Of a DNA stretch of 57,416 nucleotides, positions 50,466 to 57,416 are shown one piece after another (position 1 is the first letter of the stretch; each line of letters opens with the position of its first letter). Source of the stretch: an uncultured Pseudoflavonifractor sp. (GTDB lineage Bacteria > Bacillota > Clostridia > Oscillospirales > Oscillospiraceae). Made by a program: the position numbers and the translations under genes. The stretch covers positions 1 through 57,416 of the forward strand of contig CANPTT010000012.1 of NCBI GenBank assembly GCA_947577065.1, read 5' to 3'. A model generated the notes under the pieces. That model was not told the DNA's origin and made no database searches. It was given only the letters and a program-made list of their open reading frames with translations.

Positions 50466-52007
50466 GTGAACATTAAAAAATTTTTGTCCTTTGTGACTCA
50501 CCGGACAGTCCTGGTGGCCCTTCTGCTGCTGCTTCAGGTGGGACTTTTTGCCGCGGCCATCCTGCGCTTTTCCGAATATTTTCTCTATGTATACCTGATC
50601 TGCGTAGTGATCTCTCTGTTCGCGGTGCTTCATATCGTCAACAAGAAAAGCGATCCGGGCTACAAGATCGCCTGGATCGTTCCCATTCTGCTGGTGCCTA
50701 TGTTTGGGGGGCTGTTTTACCTCTTGTGCGGGGGGAACGGGTTGTCTCAACAAGTGAGAAAGAAGATGGAGGGCATGGACCGCCATATGGTGGCCGCTCT
50801 GGACCCGGACAAGAAAGCGGAGAGTCTTGCCGCCTTTGGCCGGGATGCGGTGAATCAGTCGCGCTATCTGGAGGAATATGCCCACTGTCCTCTGTACACC
50901 AACACCTGGACCCGCTACTTTCCTTTGGGAGACGAGGCATTTGAGCCCTTGCTGGAAGAGCTTCGGGGAGCGAAGCGCTATATCTTTCTGGAGTATTTTA
51001 TCATTGATTTTGGACAGGTTTGGGACAGTGTTCTTGAGATCCTGGAAGAGAAAGTCCGCCAGGGGGTGGATGTGCGGGTCATCTACGATGATGTGGGCTG
51101 CCTTTACACTCTGCCCAAGGGGTATGAAAGGGAGCTGGAGGCTCGGGGAATCCACTGTCAGGTATTTAACCGTTTTGTACCCGTTCTGTCGGTGCGGCTC
51201 AATAACCGGGATCATCGGAAGATCTGTGTCATTGACGGTCATACCGCTTTTACCGGGGGAATGAATCTGGCCGACGAGTATGTGAACCGCCGCTTGAAGT
51301 ATGGCCACTGGAAGGACAACGCCATCCTGCTGAAGGGGGAGGCAGCCTGGGCGATGACGGTCATGTTTCTTACCATGTGGGAGTATACCAGCGGAAAGAG
51401 GGAGGATTACAATAGCTACCGTCCCACCGCCCTGCCGCTGAAAGCAGGGCAGGGAGCGGGCCGCTGGGTCCAGCCCTATACCGACAGCCCCCTGGACGGA
51501 GAGCCGGTAGGGGAGACGGTATACCTCAACCTGATCGCTAAGGCCAAAAGCTATGTCTATATCATGACCCCCTACCTGATCATCAGTGACAGCGTAAATA
51601 CCGCTCTTTGCAGCGCTGCCAAAAGTGGGGTGGACGTGCGCCTTATCACGCCCCATGTGCCGGACAAGAAGACGATTTTTGAGATGACAAGGGCCCACTA
51701 CAGTCCCCTTTTGGAAGCGGGGGTACGCATTTTTGAGTATACCCCCGGCTTTGTCCATGCAAAATGCTTTGCCGTGGACGATCTATACGCCACGGTGGGC
51801 ACTGTGAATATGGATTACCGCAGCATGTTCCTCCACTTTGAAAATGGGGTGTGGCTCTGCGGTGACCCTACGGTACTGGATGTGAAGGGGGACTTTTTGG
51901 ATACCCAGGAGAAGAGCGAGGAAATCACGCTGGAGGATGCGGAAAACCACTCCTTCCTGCGGCTCCTTCTCCGCTCAGTGTTGCGGATGTTTGCGCCGCT
52001 GATGTGA
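50466..52007 (+). CDS. cls: Cardiolipin synthase (phospholipase D family)
   Basis: A 513-residue membrane enzyme that condenses two phosphatidylglycerols. Two N-terminal membrane helices (VLVALLLLLQVGLFAAAIL and YVYLICVVISLFAVL) plus a third (IAWIVPILLVPMFGGLFYLL) precede two HKD motifs: HRKICVIDGHTAFTGGMN (about 250) and HAKCFAVDDLYATVGTVNMD (about 430). It uses a GTG start at 50466 after GGGGGGAGG. The stop lies 17 bases before the broken oxidoreductase gene. Confidence 0.95.
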   Translation: MNIKKFLSFVTHRTVLVALLLLLQVGLFAAAILRFSEYFLYVYLICVVISLFAVLHIVNKKSDPGYKIAWIVPILLVPMFGGLFYLLCGGNGLSQQVRKKMEGMDRHMVAALDPDKKAESLAAFGRDAVNQSRYLEEYAHCPLYTNTWTRYFPLGDEAFEPLLEELRGAKRYIFLEYFIIDFGQVWDSVLEILEEKVRQGVDVRVIYDDVGCLYTLPKGYERELEARGIHCQVFNRFVPVLSVRLNNRDHRKICVIDGHTAFTGGMNLADEYVNRRLKYGHWKDNAILLKGEAAWAMTVMFLTMWEYTSGKREDYNSYRPTALPLKAGQGAGRWVQPYTDSPLDGEPVGETVYLNLIAKAKSYVYIMTPYLIISDSVNTALCSAAKSGVDVRLITPHVPDKKTIFEMTRAHYSPLLEAGVRIFEYTPGFVHAKCFAVDDLYATVGTVNMDYRSMFLHFENGVWLCGDPTVLDVKGDFLDTQEKSEEITLEDAENHSFLRLLLRSVLRMFAPLM

Positions 52008-52024
52008 GAAAGGGGAGGCCGTTT

Positions 52025-52986
52025 ATGAAATTGGCGCTTTTGGGAACGGGAAAGATCGTCCAGGAGGTACTTCCCGTGCTGGAGGAACTGGGTATTTGCC
52101 CGGTGGCCCTTCTGGGGACGGAGAGAAGCCGGGCGCGGGGAGAGGAGCTAGTCCGGCGTTATCGGATCCCCCATTTGTATTTCGATCACGATGAGCTTTT
52201 GGAAGGGGAGGCGGATGCGGTCTACATCGGACTTCCGAACAGGGTCCATTATCAATATGCCAAGGCCGCGCTGCTGAAGGGGAAGCATGTCATCGTAGAA
52301 AAGCCCATGGTGACCAGTCTGGAGGAGTTCCAGGAACTGCGATCCCTGGCCCGGGAAAGGAGCCTTGTACTGGTAGAGGCCATGACGCTTCACTATTTGC
52401 CCACCTTAGCGCAAATGAAAAAGGACCTGCCTCTGCTGGGCAGGCCGCGTCTTGTCTGCTTCAACTATAGCCAGTATTCCTCCCGGTATGACGCGTTCCA
52501 ACATGGGGAGATCGCCCCGGCCTTTGATCCGGCTCTGGGGGCGGAGCGCTTATGGATCTGAACGTCTATAACCTTCACGCTGTGCTCTGTCTTTTTGGCT
52601 CGCCCAAGGCTGTGTCATATGAGCCCAACCTCCGGCGGGGAGTGGACACCAGCGGTGTTCTTACCCTGGACTATGGAGAGATGAAGGCCGTCTGCCTGGC
52701 GGCCAAGGATTGTCAGGGACCAAATCGCTGCGTGATCACGGGGGAAAAGGGCTGGCTGGAGCTCCAGGGGCCTCTCAGCCGCTGCGTTGGTTACAAGATA
52801 GTCCTGCGCACCGGGGAGACCATTCAGCGGGAGTTGGAAGCGGCGGGGCATCGCATGATCCCAGAATTTCTGGCCTTTCAGGATATGGTCGATAACGTCG
52901 GACAGGATCGGGCAGAAGCCTTTTTGGACGTCAGCCGGTCAGCGGTGGAGATTCTGGCCCGGACACGGCCCTATCAGATCTTGTAG
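52025..52986 (+). pseudogene. Gfo/Idh/MocA family oxidoreductase, frameshifted
   Basis: The first part (ATG 52025, AGGGGAGG upstream) has the Rossmann start MKLALLGTGKIVQEVLPVLE, YIGLPNRVHYQYAKAALLKG and KHVIVEKPMVTSLEEF. It reads into a stop at 52561. The rest of the same protein continues in another frame from about 52552 (MDLNVYNLHAVLCLFGSPKA). Adding one G to the run of five at 52537-52541 restores the family's AFDPALGGGALMDLNVYN. A real mutation, a phase-variable run or a base-calling error would all look like this. An intact protein would have about 320 residues. Confidence 0.88.
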
Positions 52987-53040
52987 AGTGCGGAAGTACC
53001 CGTTTTATGGGTGCATATGAATTTGTGAGGGACCAACGGA

Positions 53041-53076
53041 AAAGAGCTCCCCAGGCATAGGCCAGGGGAGCTCTTT
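53041..53076. terminator. Bidirectional terminator
   Basis: 12-base arms (53041-53052 and 53065-53076) begin AAAGAG and end CTCTTT, between the oxidoreductase remnant and the convergent Cys-rich gene. Confidence 0.85.
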
Positions 53077-53094
53077 GTGAGAGGGAAGGGCTTA

Positions 53095-53943
53095 TCAGCC
53101 GCAGCAGCAGCCGCACCCACAGCCTCCGTCAGGGGCAGGGTGCCGGTCGGCGGGGAAGAACTCGTTGACCGGGAACTTCACATGCCGGAACAGCTCGCAG
53201 GGATCCTCGTCGCAGGAGCCGCCGTCGCAGGTGCACTCCTTCTCGGGCATGCAGTAATCGTAGACCGGGATCAGCAGCTGGGTATCCCGCTCCAGGCGAA
53301 TGAGAGAGAACTGGCCCAGGGATACATAGAGACGCTTACCTTCGCTGGAGAAGTCCAGATCGCTGCCGAAGCAGGCGCAGATACAGGGGGGCACATCGGT
53401 GAGCTCACAGCCGCAGCTGCAGTTGCAGGAGCAATGGCAGTCGCAGGGATCCACCAGCTTCATGCCCAGGACCAGGGGGTCTACCGCCTCCACCACAGCC
53501 ACGGGCTGATTGGCCTGAGGCAGGTTTTGCAGATCGGGGCAGTCCGCCATGTCAGAGGTGAAGGTCTTGGAACTGCCCTCGCCGCCAAAGAGGATGACCC
53601 GCTTGTCGAAGACGGCCAGACCGGAAACCTCCACAGGACGGGCGGCGCCCACAAAGGCGTCGGCGGTAATGCGGTAGAAATACCGCACATCCACCGTGTA
53701 GAAGCCCTTATTGAAGCAAATGGGATCCACATTGGTGGAGACGTACAGCAACTCAGCGCAGCCGGCCTTCACATTGCAGGCACGGTCCAGGGCGCACTGG
53801 GAGCTCTTGGTGAGATAGACCCGCAGGTCCTCGATACAGTCTTTATCACGGCACGCGTCCATGATCTTCTTAGTGTGTACGCATACGGCCTCACGGATAC
53901 CGGCGGCATCCGAAACAGGGCCGGGCATGACCTTTTCAGGCAT
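53095..53943 (-). CDS. Cysteine-rich protein of unknown function
   Basis: A 282-residue protein with about 28 cysteines. The N-terminal half has ACRDKDCIEDLRVYLTK and beta-rich FYTVDVRYFYRITADAF. The middle carries CDCHCSCNCSCGC, seven cysteines at every second residue, then CICAC. The end is GGCGCGCCCG. There is no signal peptide or membrane helix. Such clusters suggest metal binding or disulphide cross-linking, as in spore coat or exosporium proteins. A sporulation role is only inference. GGGAGG lies eight bases before ATG 53943; an upstream in-frame start lacks a site. The gene stands alone with its own terminator. Confidence 0.75.
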   Translation of the reverse strand: MPEKVMPGPVSDAAGIREAVCVHTKKIMDACRDKDCIEDLRVYLTKSSQCALDRACNVKAGCAELLYVSTNVDPICFNKGFYTVDVRYFYRITADAFVGAARPVEVSGLAVFDKRVILFGGEGSSKTFTSDMADCPDLQNLPQANQPVAVVEAVDPLVLGMKLVDPCDCHCSCNCSCGCELTDVPPCICACFGSDLDFSSEGKRLYVSLGQFSLIRLERDTQLLIPVYDYCMPEKECTCDGGSCDEDPCELFRHVKFPVNEFFPADRHPAPDGGCGCGCCCG

Positions 53944-54067
53944 ACATGTTACCTCCCGAATGAAAATGGGGAAAGACAATGCCTTCCAATCCCAGTCTAT
54001 GCCAAGGCGGAGAAAGAGTGAGTAGGGGGACCGCGGGAGGGGAAGAGAAAAAAATTCGGAAAAGGGC

Positions 54068-54096
54068 TTGCCAAGCGGAGCAAATTGTGCTAATAT
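54068..54096 (+). promoter_or_regulatory. Promoter of tRNA-Pro
   Basis: TTGCCA (54068-54073) and TAATAT (54091-54096) are separated by 17 bases; the tRNA begins 31 bases downstream. Confidence 0.7.
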
Positions 54097-54126
54097 AACT
54101 GTGCCCTTTCAAGGGGAAGAAAATAT

Positions 54127-54203
54127 CCGGGTGTGGCGAAGTTTGGTATCGCGCCTGAATGGGGTTCAGGAGGCCGCTGGTTCAAGTCCAGTCACTCGGA
54201 CCA
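54127..54203 (+). tRNA. tRNA-Pro (anticodon GGG)
   Basis: Acceptor arms are 54127-54133 and 54193-54199 (one G-U pair), D arm 54136-54152, anticodon stem 54154-54158/54166-54170 with GGG at 54161-54163, and T arm 54176-54192 with TTCAAGT. The discriminator is A54200 and CCA is encoded. GGG reads CCC and CCU. Confidence 0.95.
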
Positions 54204-54205
54204 TA

Positions 54206-54257
54206 AAAAGCTTTTGTTTTCTACTAAGTATGTGGGAAAACAAGAGCTTTTTTCTTT
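54206..54257 (+). terminator. Terminator after tRNA-Pro
   Basis: AAAAGCTTTTGTTTTC pairs, with one G-U, with GAAAACAAGAGCTTTT and is followed by TTCTTT. Confidence 0.85.
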
Positions 54258-54295
54258 AATTGGAGACTAACGAACAAAAAGCGGGAGTTGAGAAT

Positions 54296-55366
54296 ATGGG
54301 CCATTCTGTATTTTTCTGTAATTATTCTGTAGGGCCTGAGGCGTATCAAGACGTTGCTGCCATCTGTGCCCCCTTTGGCCGGCGGATCCTCCTTTTGGGC
54401 GGAAGCCGGGCCCTGGCGGCGGGAGCGGATAGGCTGGCTCAGGCGCTGAAGGGCAGTGCTCTGGAGATCGTGGATGTCCAGGTGTACGGCGAGGACTGCA
54501 CCATGGCCAATATCCACCGGTGGGCAGCCCACGCCAAAGCGGTGGGGGCAGACATGATCTTTGGTATGGGCGGAGGCCGAGCCTTGGATACCGCCAAGGG
54601 TGCGGCCTCTGAGTCGGCGTTGCCCCTGTTTACCTTTCCCACCATTGCCGCCACCTGCGCCGGAATGACCAAACTGTCTGTTATCTATTGGGAGAACGGC
54701 AGCTTGGACCATTTTGCGTACGCGGATCGGCCGCCCCGCCACTGTTTTATCGATCTGGAGATCCTGGCCAAAGCTCCGGCGGAGTATCTTCAGGCCGGCA
54801 TGGGCGATACCATTGGAAAGTTCTTTGAGTGTCACTTCTCCGCCCGCAACGATAGGCCGGAGCACTCCTCCGCTTTGGGGAGGGAGATCAGCAATATGTG
54901 CTACGAGCCTCTGCGGGAGCATGGCGGTCAAGCCCTGGCAGACTGCCGGAAGGACCGGGTCTCTCTGGCTTTGGAGCAGGCTGCCTTGGCTATCATTGTC
55001 AGCACAGGTCTGGTCTCCACCCTGGTGCTGGATCTTTATAACGGCGCGGTAGCCCATTCTACTTATTATGGTATGGTGACCATTCCCGGATTTGATGAGA
55101 CCCATCGTCACGGCAATGTGGTGGCCTATGGCGTGCTGGTGCAGCTCATGGTGGACGGGGATCGGGAAAAGGCGCTGGAGGTAAAGGAATTCCTTCAGTC
55201 CATCGGGATCGATACCACCTTCCGGGAAATGAAGGTGCCGCTGGATCGGGAGTTTATGGCCCCCGTCCTGAAAGCCATTGTCAATGCTCCTGATATGAAG
55301 CATATCCCCTATCCTATTACAGAAGATATGATCTTCCAGGCCATGGAGGCTGTGGAAGCATTGTAA
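54296..55366 (+). CDS. Iron-containing alcohol dehydrogenase family protein (glycerol dehydrogenase-like)
   Basis: A 356-residue protein with the dehydroquinate synthase/glycerol dehydrogenase fold. The NAD site is ADMIFGMGGGRALDTAKG, followed by FPTIAATCAGMTKLSVIY. Metal-ligand regions are YLQAGMGDTIGKFFE (Asp) and FDETHRHGNVVAYG with a preceding AHSTYYG (His). It probably oxidises or reduces a small polyol or ketone with NAD(P). ATG 54296 follows GCGGGAG; the frame is open from a TTG at 54260, inside the tRNA terminator region. No pathway partner is adjacent. Confidence 0.88.
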   Translation: MGHSVFFCNYSVGPEAYQDVAAICAPFGRRILLLGGSRALAAGADRLAQALKGSALEIVDVQVYGEDCTMANIHRWAAHAKAVGADMIFGMGGGRALDTAKGAASESALPLFTFPTIAATCAGMTKLSVIYWENGSLDHFAYADRPPRHCFIDLEILAKAPAEYLQAGMGDTIGKFFECHFSARNDRPEHSSALGREISNMCYEPLREHGGQALADCRKDRVSLALEQAALAIIVSTGLVSTLVLDLYNGAVAHSTYYGMVTIPGFDETHRHGNVVAYGVLVQLMVDGDREKALEVKEFLQSIGIDTTFREMKVPLDREFMAPVLKAIVNAPDMKHIPYPITEDMIFQAMEAVEAL

Positions 55367-55389
55367 GAAAGCGGGAGAGATTGGCCCAG

Positions 55390-55759
55390 ATGATCCGGGA
55401 ATCCAATAAGAATAGTCAGAGCGATTTTGCTTTATTTTGGGGTCCGGTGCGTCGGTGGAATCGGGTATTTCAACAGGGAATACCCTGGAGATGCGCTGGA
55501 TGAATTGCCTTATGGGAGGGGGACACCTGCCATGGACGCGGCGGAGACGCAAAAGATCGCGGAGACCCTGGAAGCGGAAAAAGGGATCGAGCATAAATTT
55601 GACAGCATTGTAAAAGCATGGCAGAGGGCGAAAAAGCAGGGGAGCGCATTGCCCGGTAAATATTATTTTGATATCTACAAGTTGCGATTTCATGTCAGTC
55701 CTTGTAATGGATACAGCTATGAAGAAAGGGCTTCCGCTTTTCTGGATACAAACAAATAG
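55390..55759 (+). pseudogene. Remnant of a SIR2-like gene
   Basis: Three frames must be joined. ATG 55390 (frame 1) gives MIRESNKNSQSD. Then frame 3 reads FCFILGSGASVESGISTGNT from about 55428, the N-terminal NAD-site motif of SIR2-like domains, followed by LEMRWMNCLMG. Then frame 2 reads MDAAETQKIAETLEAEKG, IEHKFDSIVKAW and KYYFDIYKLRF to the stop at 55759. Each step equals a one-base deletion, the second near a G5 run at 55518-55522. Only about 110 codons remain, so the C-terminal part is lost too. SIR2-like proteins of this type deplete NAD in phage defence. Assignment is by motif only. Confidence 0.6.
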
Positions 55760-55770
55760 AACCATCAAAT

Positions 55771-55813
55771 AAATCACCTCTTGAGGGCAAATACTACCCC
55801 CAAGAGGTGATTT
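55771..55813 (+). promoter_or_regulatory. Hairpin that is both terminator-like and covers the next ribosome site
   Basis: AAATCACCTCTTG (55771-55783) pairs perfectly with CAAGAGGTGATTT (55801-55813). The 3' arm contains the GAGGTG ribosome site of the FAD oxidoreductase remnant, whose ATG is at 55816. It may terminate upstream transcription or sequester that site. Confidence 0.6.
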
Positions 55814-55815
55814 TG

Positions 55816-56293
55816 ATGACAGCTTCCATGTCCCTATGGCATAAAGAGACCAACCTTCCTGACTTCCAGACCCTGGATGGAGATATGGCCACCGACATCC
55901 TTATCATCGGCGGCGGCTTGGCGGGGCTGTTGTGCGCCTTTCAGCTTCAGCGCGCAGGGATGGAGTGCCTGGTGGTAGAGGCTGGACGGATCTGCGGGGG
56001 GGTGACGGGAAACACCACCGCCAAGCTCACAGCCCAGCACGGGCTCATCTATGATAAGTTGACCCGTTGGATGGGCGAGGAAGGGGCTTTGGAGTATCTC
56101 CGAGCAAACCAGAGGGCATTGGAGGAGTACCGGAGTCTGTGCAGGGATATAGACTGCGGGTTCCGGGAGAGTGGGGCCTTCGTTTATACATTAGCCGCTC
56201 CTCAAAAGCTTCGAAAAGAGCAGCGGGCGCTGGAGACCGTCGGATGCTCCGTCGTATGGCATGAGAACACAGAGCTTCCCTTTCCCGTATCCG
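55816..56293 (+). pseudogene. FAD-dependent oxidoreductase, N-terminal fragment
   Basis: About 159 residues match the start of DAO-type FAD oxidoreductases. SLWHKETNLPDFQTLDGD, the FAD-binding TDILIIGGGLAGLLCAFQLQ, then GRICGGVTGNTTAKLTAQHG and YDKLTRWMGEEGALEYLRAN are all in order. After TELPFPVSG the sequence abruptly becomes the interior of rfbB in a different frame; the open frame ends meaninglessly at 56421. The intact family usually has 450-510 residues, often with a C-terminal Rieske domain. GAGGTG precedes ATG 55816. Confidence 0.88.
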
Positions 56294-57161
56294 GGACAAG
56301 GACCTGGTGGAAAAGCTCTTTGCGGAACATGACTTTGATACGGTGGTCCACTTTGCCGCCGAGAGCCATGTGGACCGGAGTATCCTGGAGCCGGAGCTGT
56401 TTCTCACCACCAATATCGTAGGGACCCAGACCCTGCTGGATGCCGCCATGCGCCATTGGAAGCTTTCACCTGATGACAAGTACTCCCGGGAGTATAAACC
56501 CGGGGTGCGGTATCTCCAGGTCTCTACCGATGAGGTATACGGAGCCCTGGGGAGGGAGGGGATGTTTACCGAAACTACCCCCCTCTCACCCAACAGCCCC
56601 TATTCTGCCTCCAAGGCGGGTGCGGACTTGGTGGTCCGGGCCTACCATGAGACCTATGGCCTACCGGTGAACATCACCCGCTGCTCCAACAACTACGGCC
56701 CTTATCAGTTTCCGGAAAAGCTGATCCCGCTGATGATCCACAATGCCCGGAAGGACAGGCCCTTGCCGGTCTACGGGGACGGGCTTCAGATCCGGGACTG
56801 GCTCCACGTCCGGGACCACTGTGCCGCTATCGCCGCTGTGCTGGAGAAGGGTGAGGCGGGCCAAGTCTACAATGTGGGGGGCAATAACGAAAAGGCCAAC
56901 ATTGAGATCATAAGGCTTATCTTGAAGGAACTGGGAAAGCCGGAAAGCCTCATTTCCTATGTGAAGGACCGCCCGGGCCATGACAGGAGATACGCCATCG
57001 ACAACACCAAGATCACCACCCTTTTGGGCTGGAGGCCGGAGTACACGTTTGAAAAGGGCATTCGGGAGACGATCCAATGGTATCTGGAGCACCCGGAGTG
57101 GGTGGAGCGGATCACCAGCGGGGAGTATCAGCGGTATTATGAAAAGATGTATTTAAATTGA
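56289..57161 (+). pseudogene. rfbB: dTDP-glucose 4,6-dehydratase lacking its N-terminus
   Basis: From about 56291 the frame reads IRDKDLVEKLFAEHDFDTVV, then HFAAESHVDRSILEP, LQVSTDEVYGALG (catalytic Thr, Asp, Glu), the PYSASKAGADLVV Tyr/Lys pair, NNYGPYQFPEKLIPLMI and GRPGHDRRYAID-type end. These match RfbB closely. The first 55-65 residues, including the GxxGxxG NAD loop, are missing and replaced by the FAD oxidoreductase fragment. The first possible start is GTG 56307, without a ribosome site. The enzyme would not bind NAD normally. In dTDP-rhamnose synthesis RfbB acts after RfbA; no other rfb genes are in view. Confidence 0.88.
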
Positions 57162-57196
57162 CGTTGACTGCCCTTGATGCAGGCGGGCGTGGGGAA

Positions 57197-57228
57197 AGGG
57201 AAGGCCCGCCAGACGACGGGCCTTCCCT
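57197..57228 (+). other. Hairpin after rfbB
   Basis: 12-base arms (57197-57208 and 57217-57228) with an eight-base loop and no T-run follow the rfbB stop. It may be a weak terminator. Confidence 0.5.
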
Positions 57229-57307
57229 GGGCGGAGAAGTTATTATGGGAGGACGCCGGAAAAAGAGAAGTTTGGAGGGAGAAAGGCGACCTTCGCCAAA
57301 AAACCTC

Positions 57308-57336
57308 TTGCGCTTTGGGAAAAAATGTGTTACCAT
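57308..57336 (+). promoter_or_regulatory. Promoter of tRNA-Gly
   Basis: TTGCGC (57308-57313) and TACCAT (57331-57336) are separated by 17 bases, 28 bases before the tRNA. Confidence 0.55.
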
Positions 57337-57364
57337 ATGAAAGCTGACTGATCCAACAGAATAT

Positions 57365-57416
57365 GCAGGTGTAGTTCAATGGTAGAATGTCAGCTTCCCA
57401 AGCTGAACACGGGGGT
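57365..57416 (+). tRNA. tRNA-Gly (anticodon CCC), cut by the window edge
   Basis: The 5' acceptor arm GCAGGTG (57365-57371), D arm GTTC...GAAT and anticodon stem TCAGC/GCTGA with loop TTCCCAA are present. The CCC anticodon reads GGG. The T arm and 3' acceptor lie beyond the window. Confidence 0.85.

Noticed and set aside
1-57416. CRISPR arrays, complete insertion sequences and prophage genes
   Set aside because: No regularly spaced direct repeats, transposase or integrase motifs, or phage structural genes were seen by eye in any frame.

Overview
The window reads as chromosomal DNA of an anaerobic, spore-forming, GC-rich Firmicute of class Clostridia, most like the Oscillospirales (Flavonifractor/Pseudoflavonifractor/Lawsonibacter type; this placement is inference). 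The evidence is a complete spoIIIAA-AH operon, a Bacillus/Clostridium-type large SRP RNA next to dnaX, AddAB instead of RecBCD, an Asp23-nusB-xseAB-ispA-dxs-tlyA-nadK-argR-recN string, a rapZ-yvcK-whiA cluster and a split fructose-type PTS. Strong AGGAGG-type ribosome binding sites decide most starts, and several genes start with TTG or GTG.

Layout. 1-2.5 kb: a partial ATP-grasp gene, tRNA-Gln, a gene-poor stretch of about 460 bases, then two small DNA-binding proteins, one of them a free-standing Spo0A C-terminal domain. 2.5-5 kb: small genes (AIM24-like, DUF308 membrane protein, YbaK-like deacylase, thioesterase). 5-7.7 kb: SRP RNA, dnaX and ybaB/ebfC. 7.7-11.5 kb: a DUF362 ferredoxin-like protein, a divergent XRE regulator pair, deoC and a GH13 glycosidase. 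11.7-19.5 kb: addB and addA, split by an inserted, nonsense-interrupted CPBP protease gene. 19.6-25.5 kb, minus strand: a sugar operon with a NERD-like membrane protein, PTS IIA, IIB and IIC, class II aldolase, an RpiB/LacAB-type isomerase, a small membrane protein, an aldo/keto reductase and an HPr. 25.8-27.1 kb: a secreted SLH protein, divergent from spoIIIA. 27.3-52 kb, plus strand: spoIIIA, then a long housekeeping run covering transcription and translation, isoprenoid precursors, NAD kinase, arginine repressor, recombination, cell wall, DNA polymerase III alpha and cardiolipin synthase. 52-57.4 kb: a decayed zone with a frameshifted oxidoreductase, a SIR2-like remnant and a truncated FAD oxidoreductase joined to a headless rfbB, mixed with intact genes (Cys-rich protein, tRNA-Pro, iron-type alcohol dehydrogenase) and ending in a partial tRNA-Gly.

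How the genes work together. The minus-strand operon looks like a complete import route for an unidentified sugar: PTS uptake with phosphorylation, isomerisation, then aldol cleavage, with its own HPr. Its IIA and IIC proteins end in nearly the same acidic-hydrophobic ten-residue tail, the most unusual feature I found. spoIIIA builds the mother-cell to forespore channel. The plus-strand run is classic core Firmicute genome. I did not find a CRISPR array, a complete transposon or a prophage. The decayed zone at the right end contains the only trace of an anti-phage type gene (SIR2-like).
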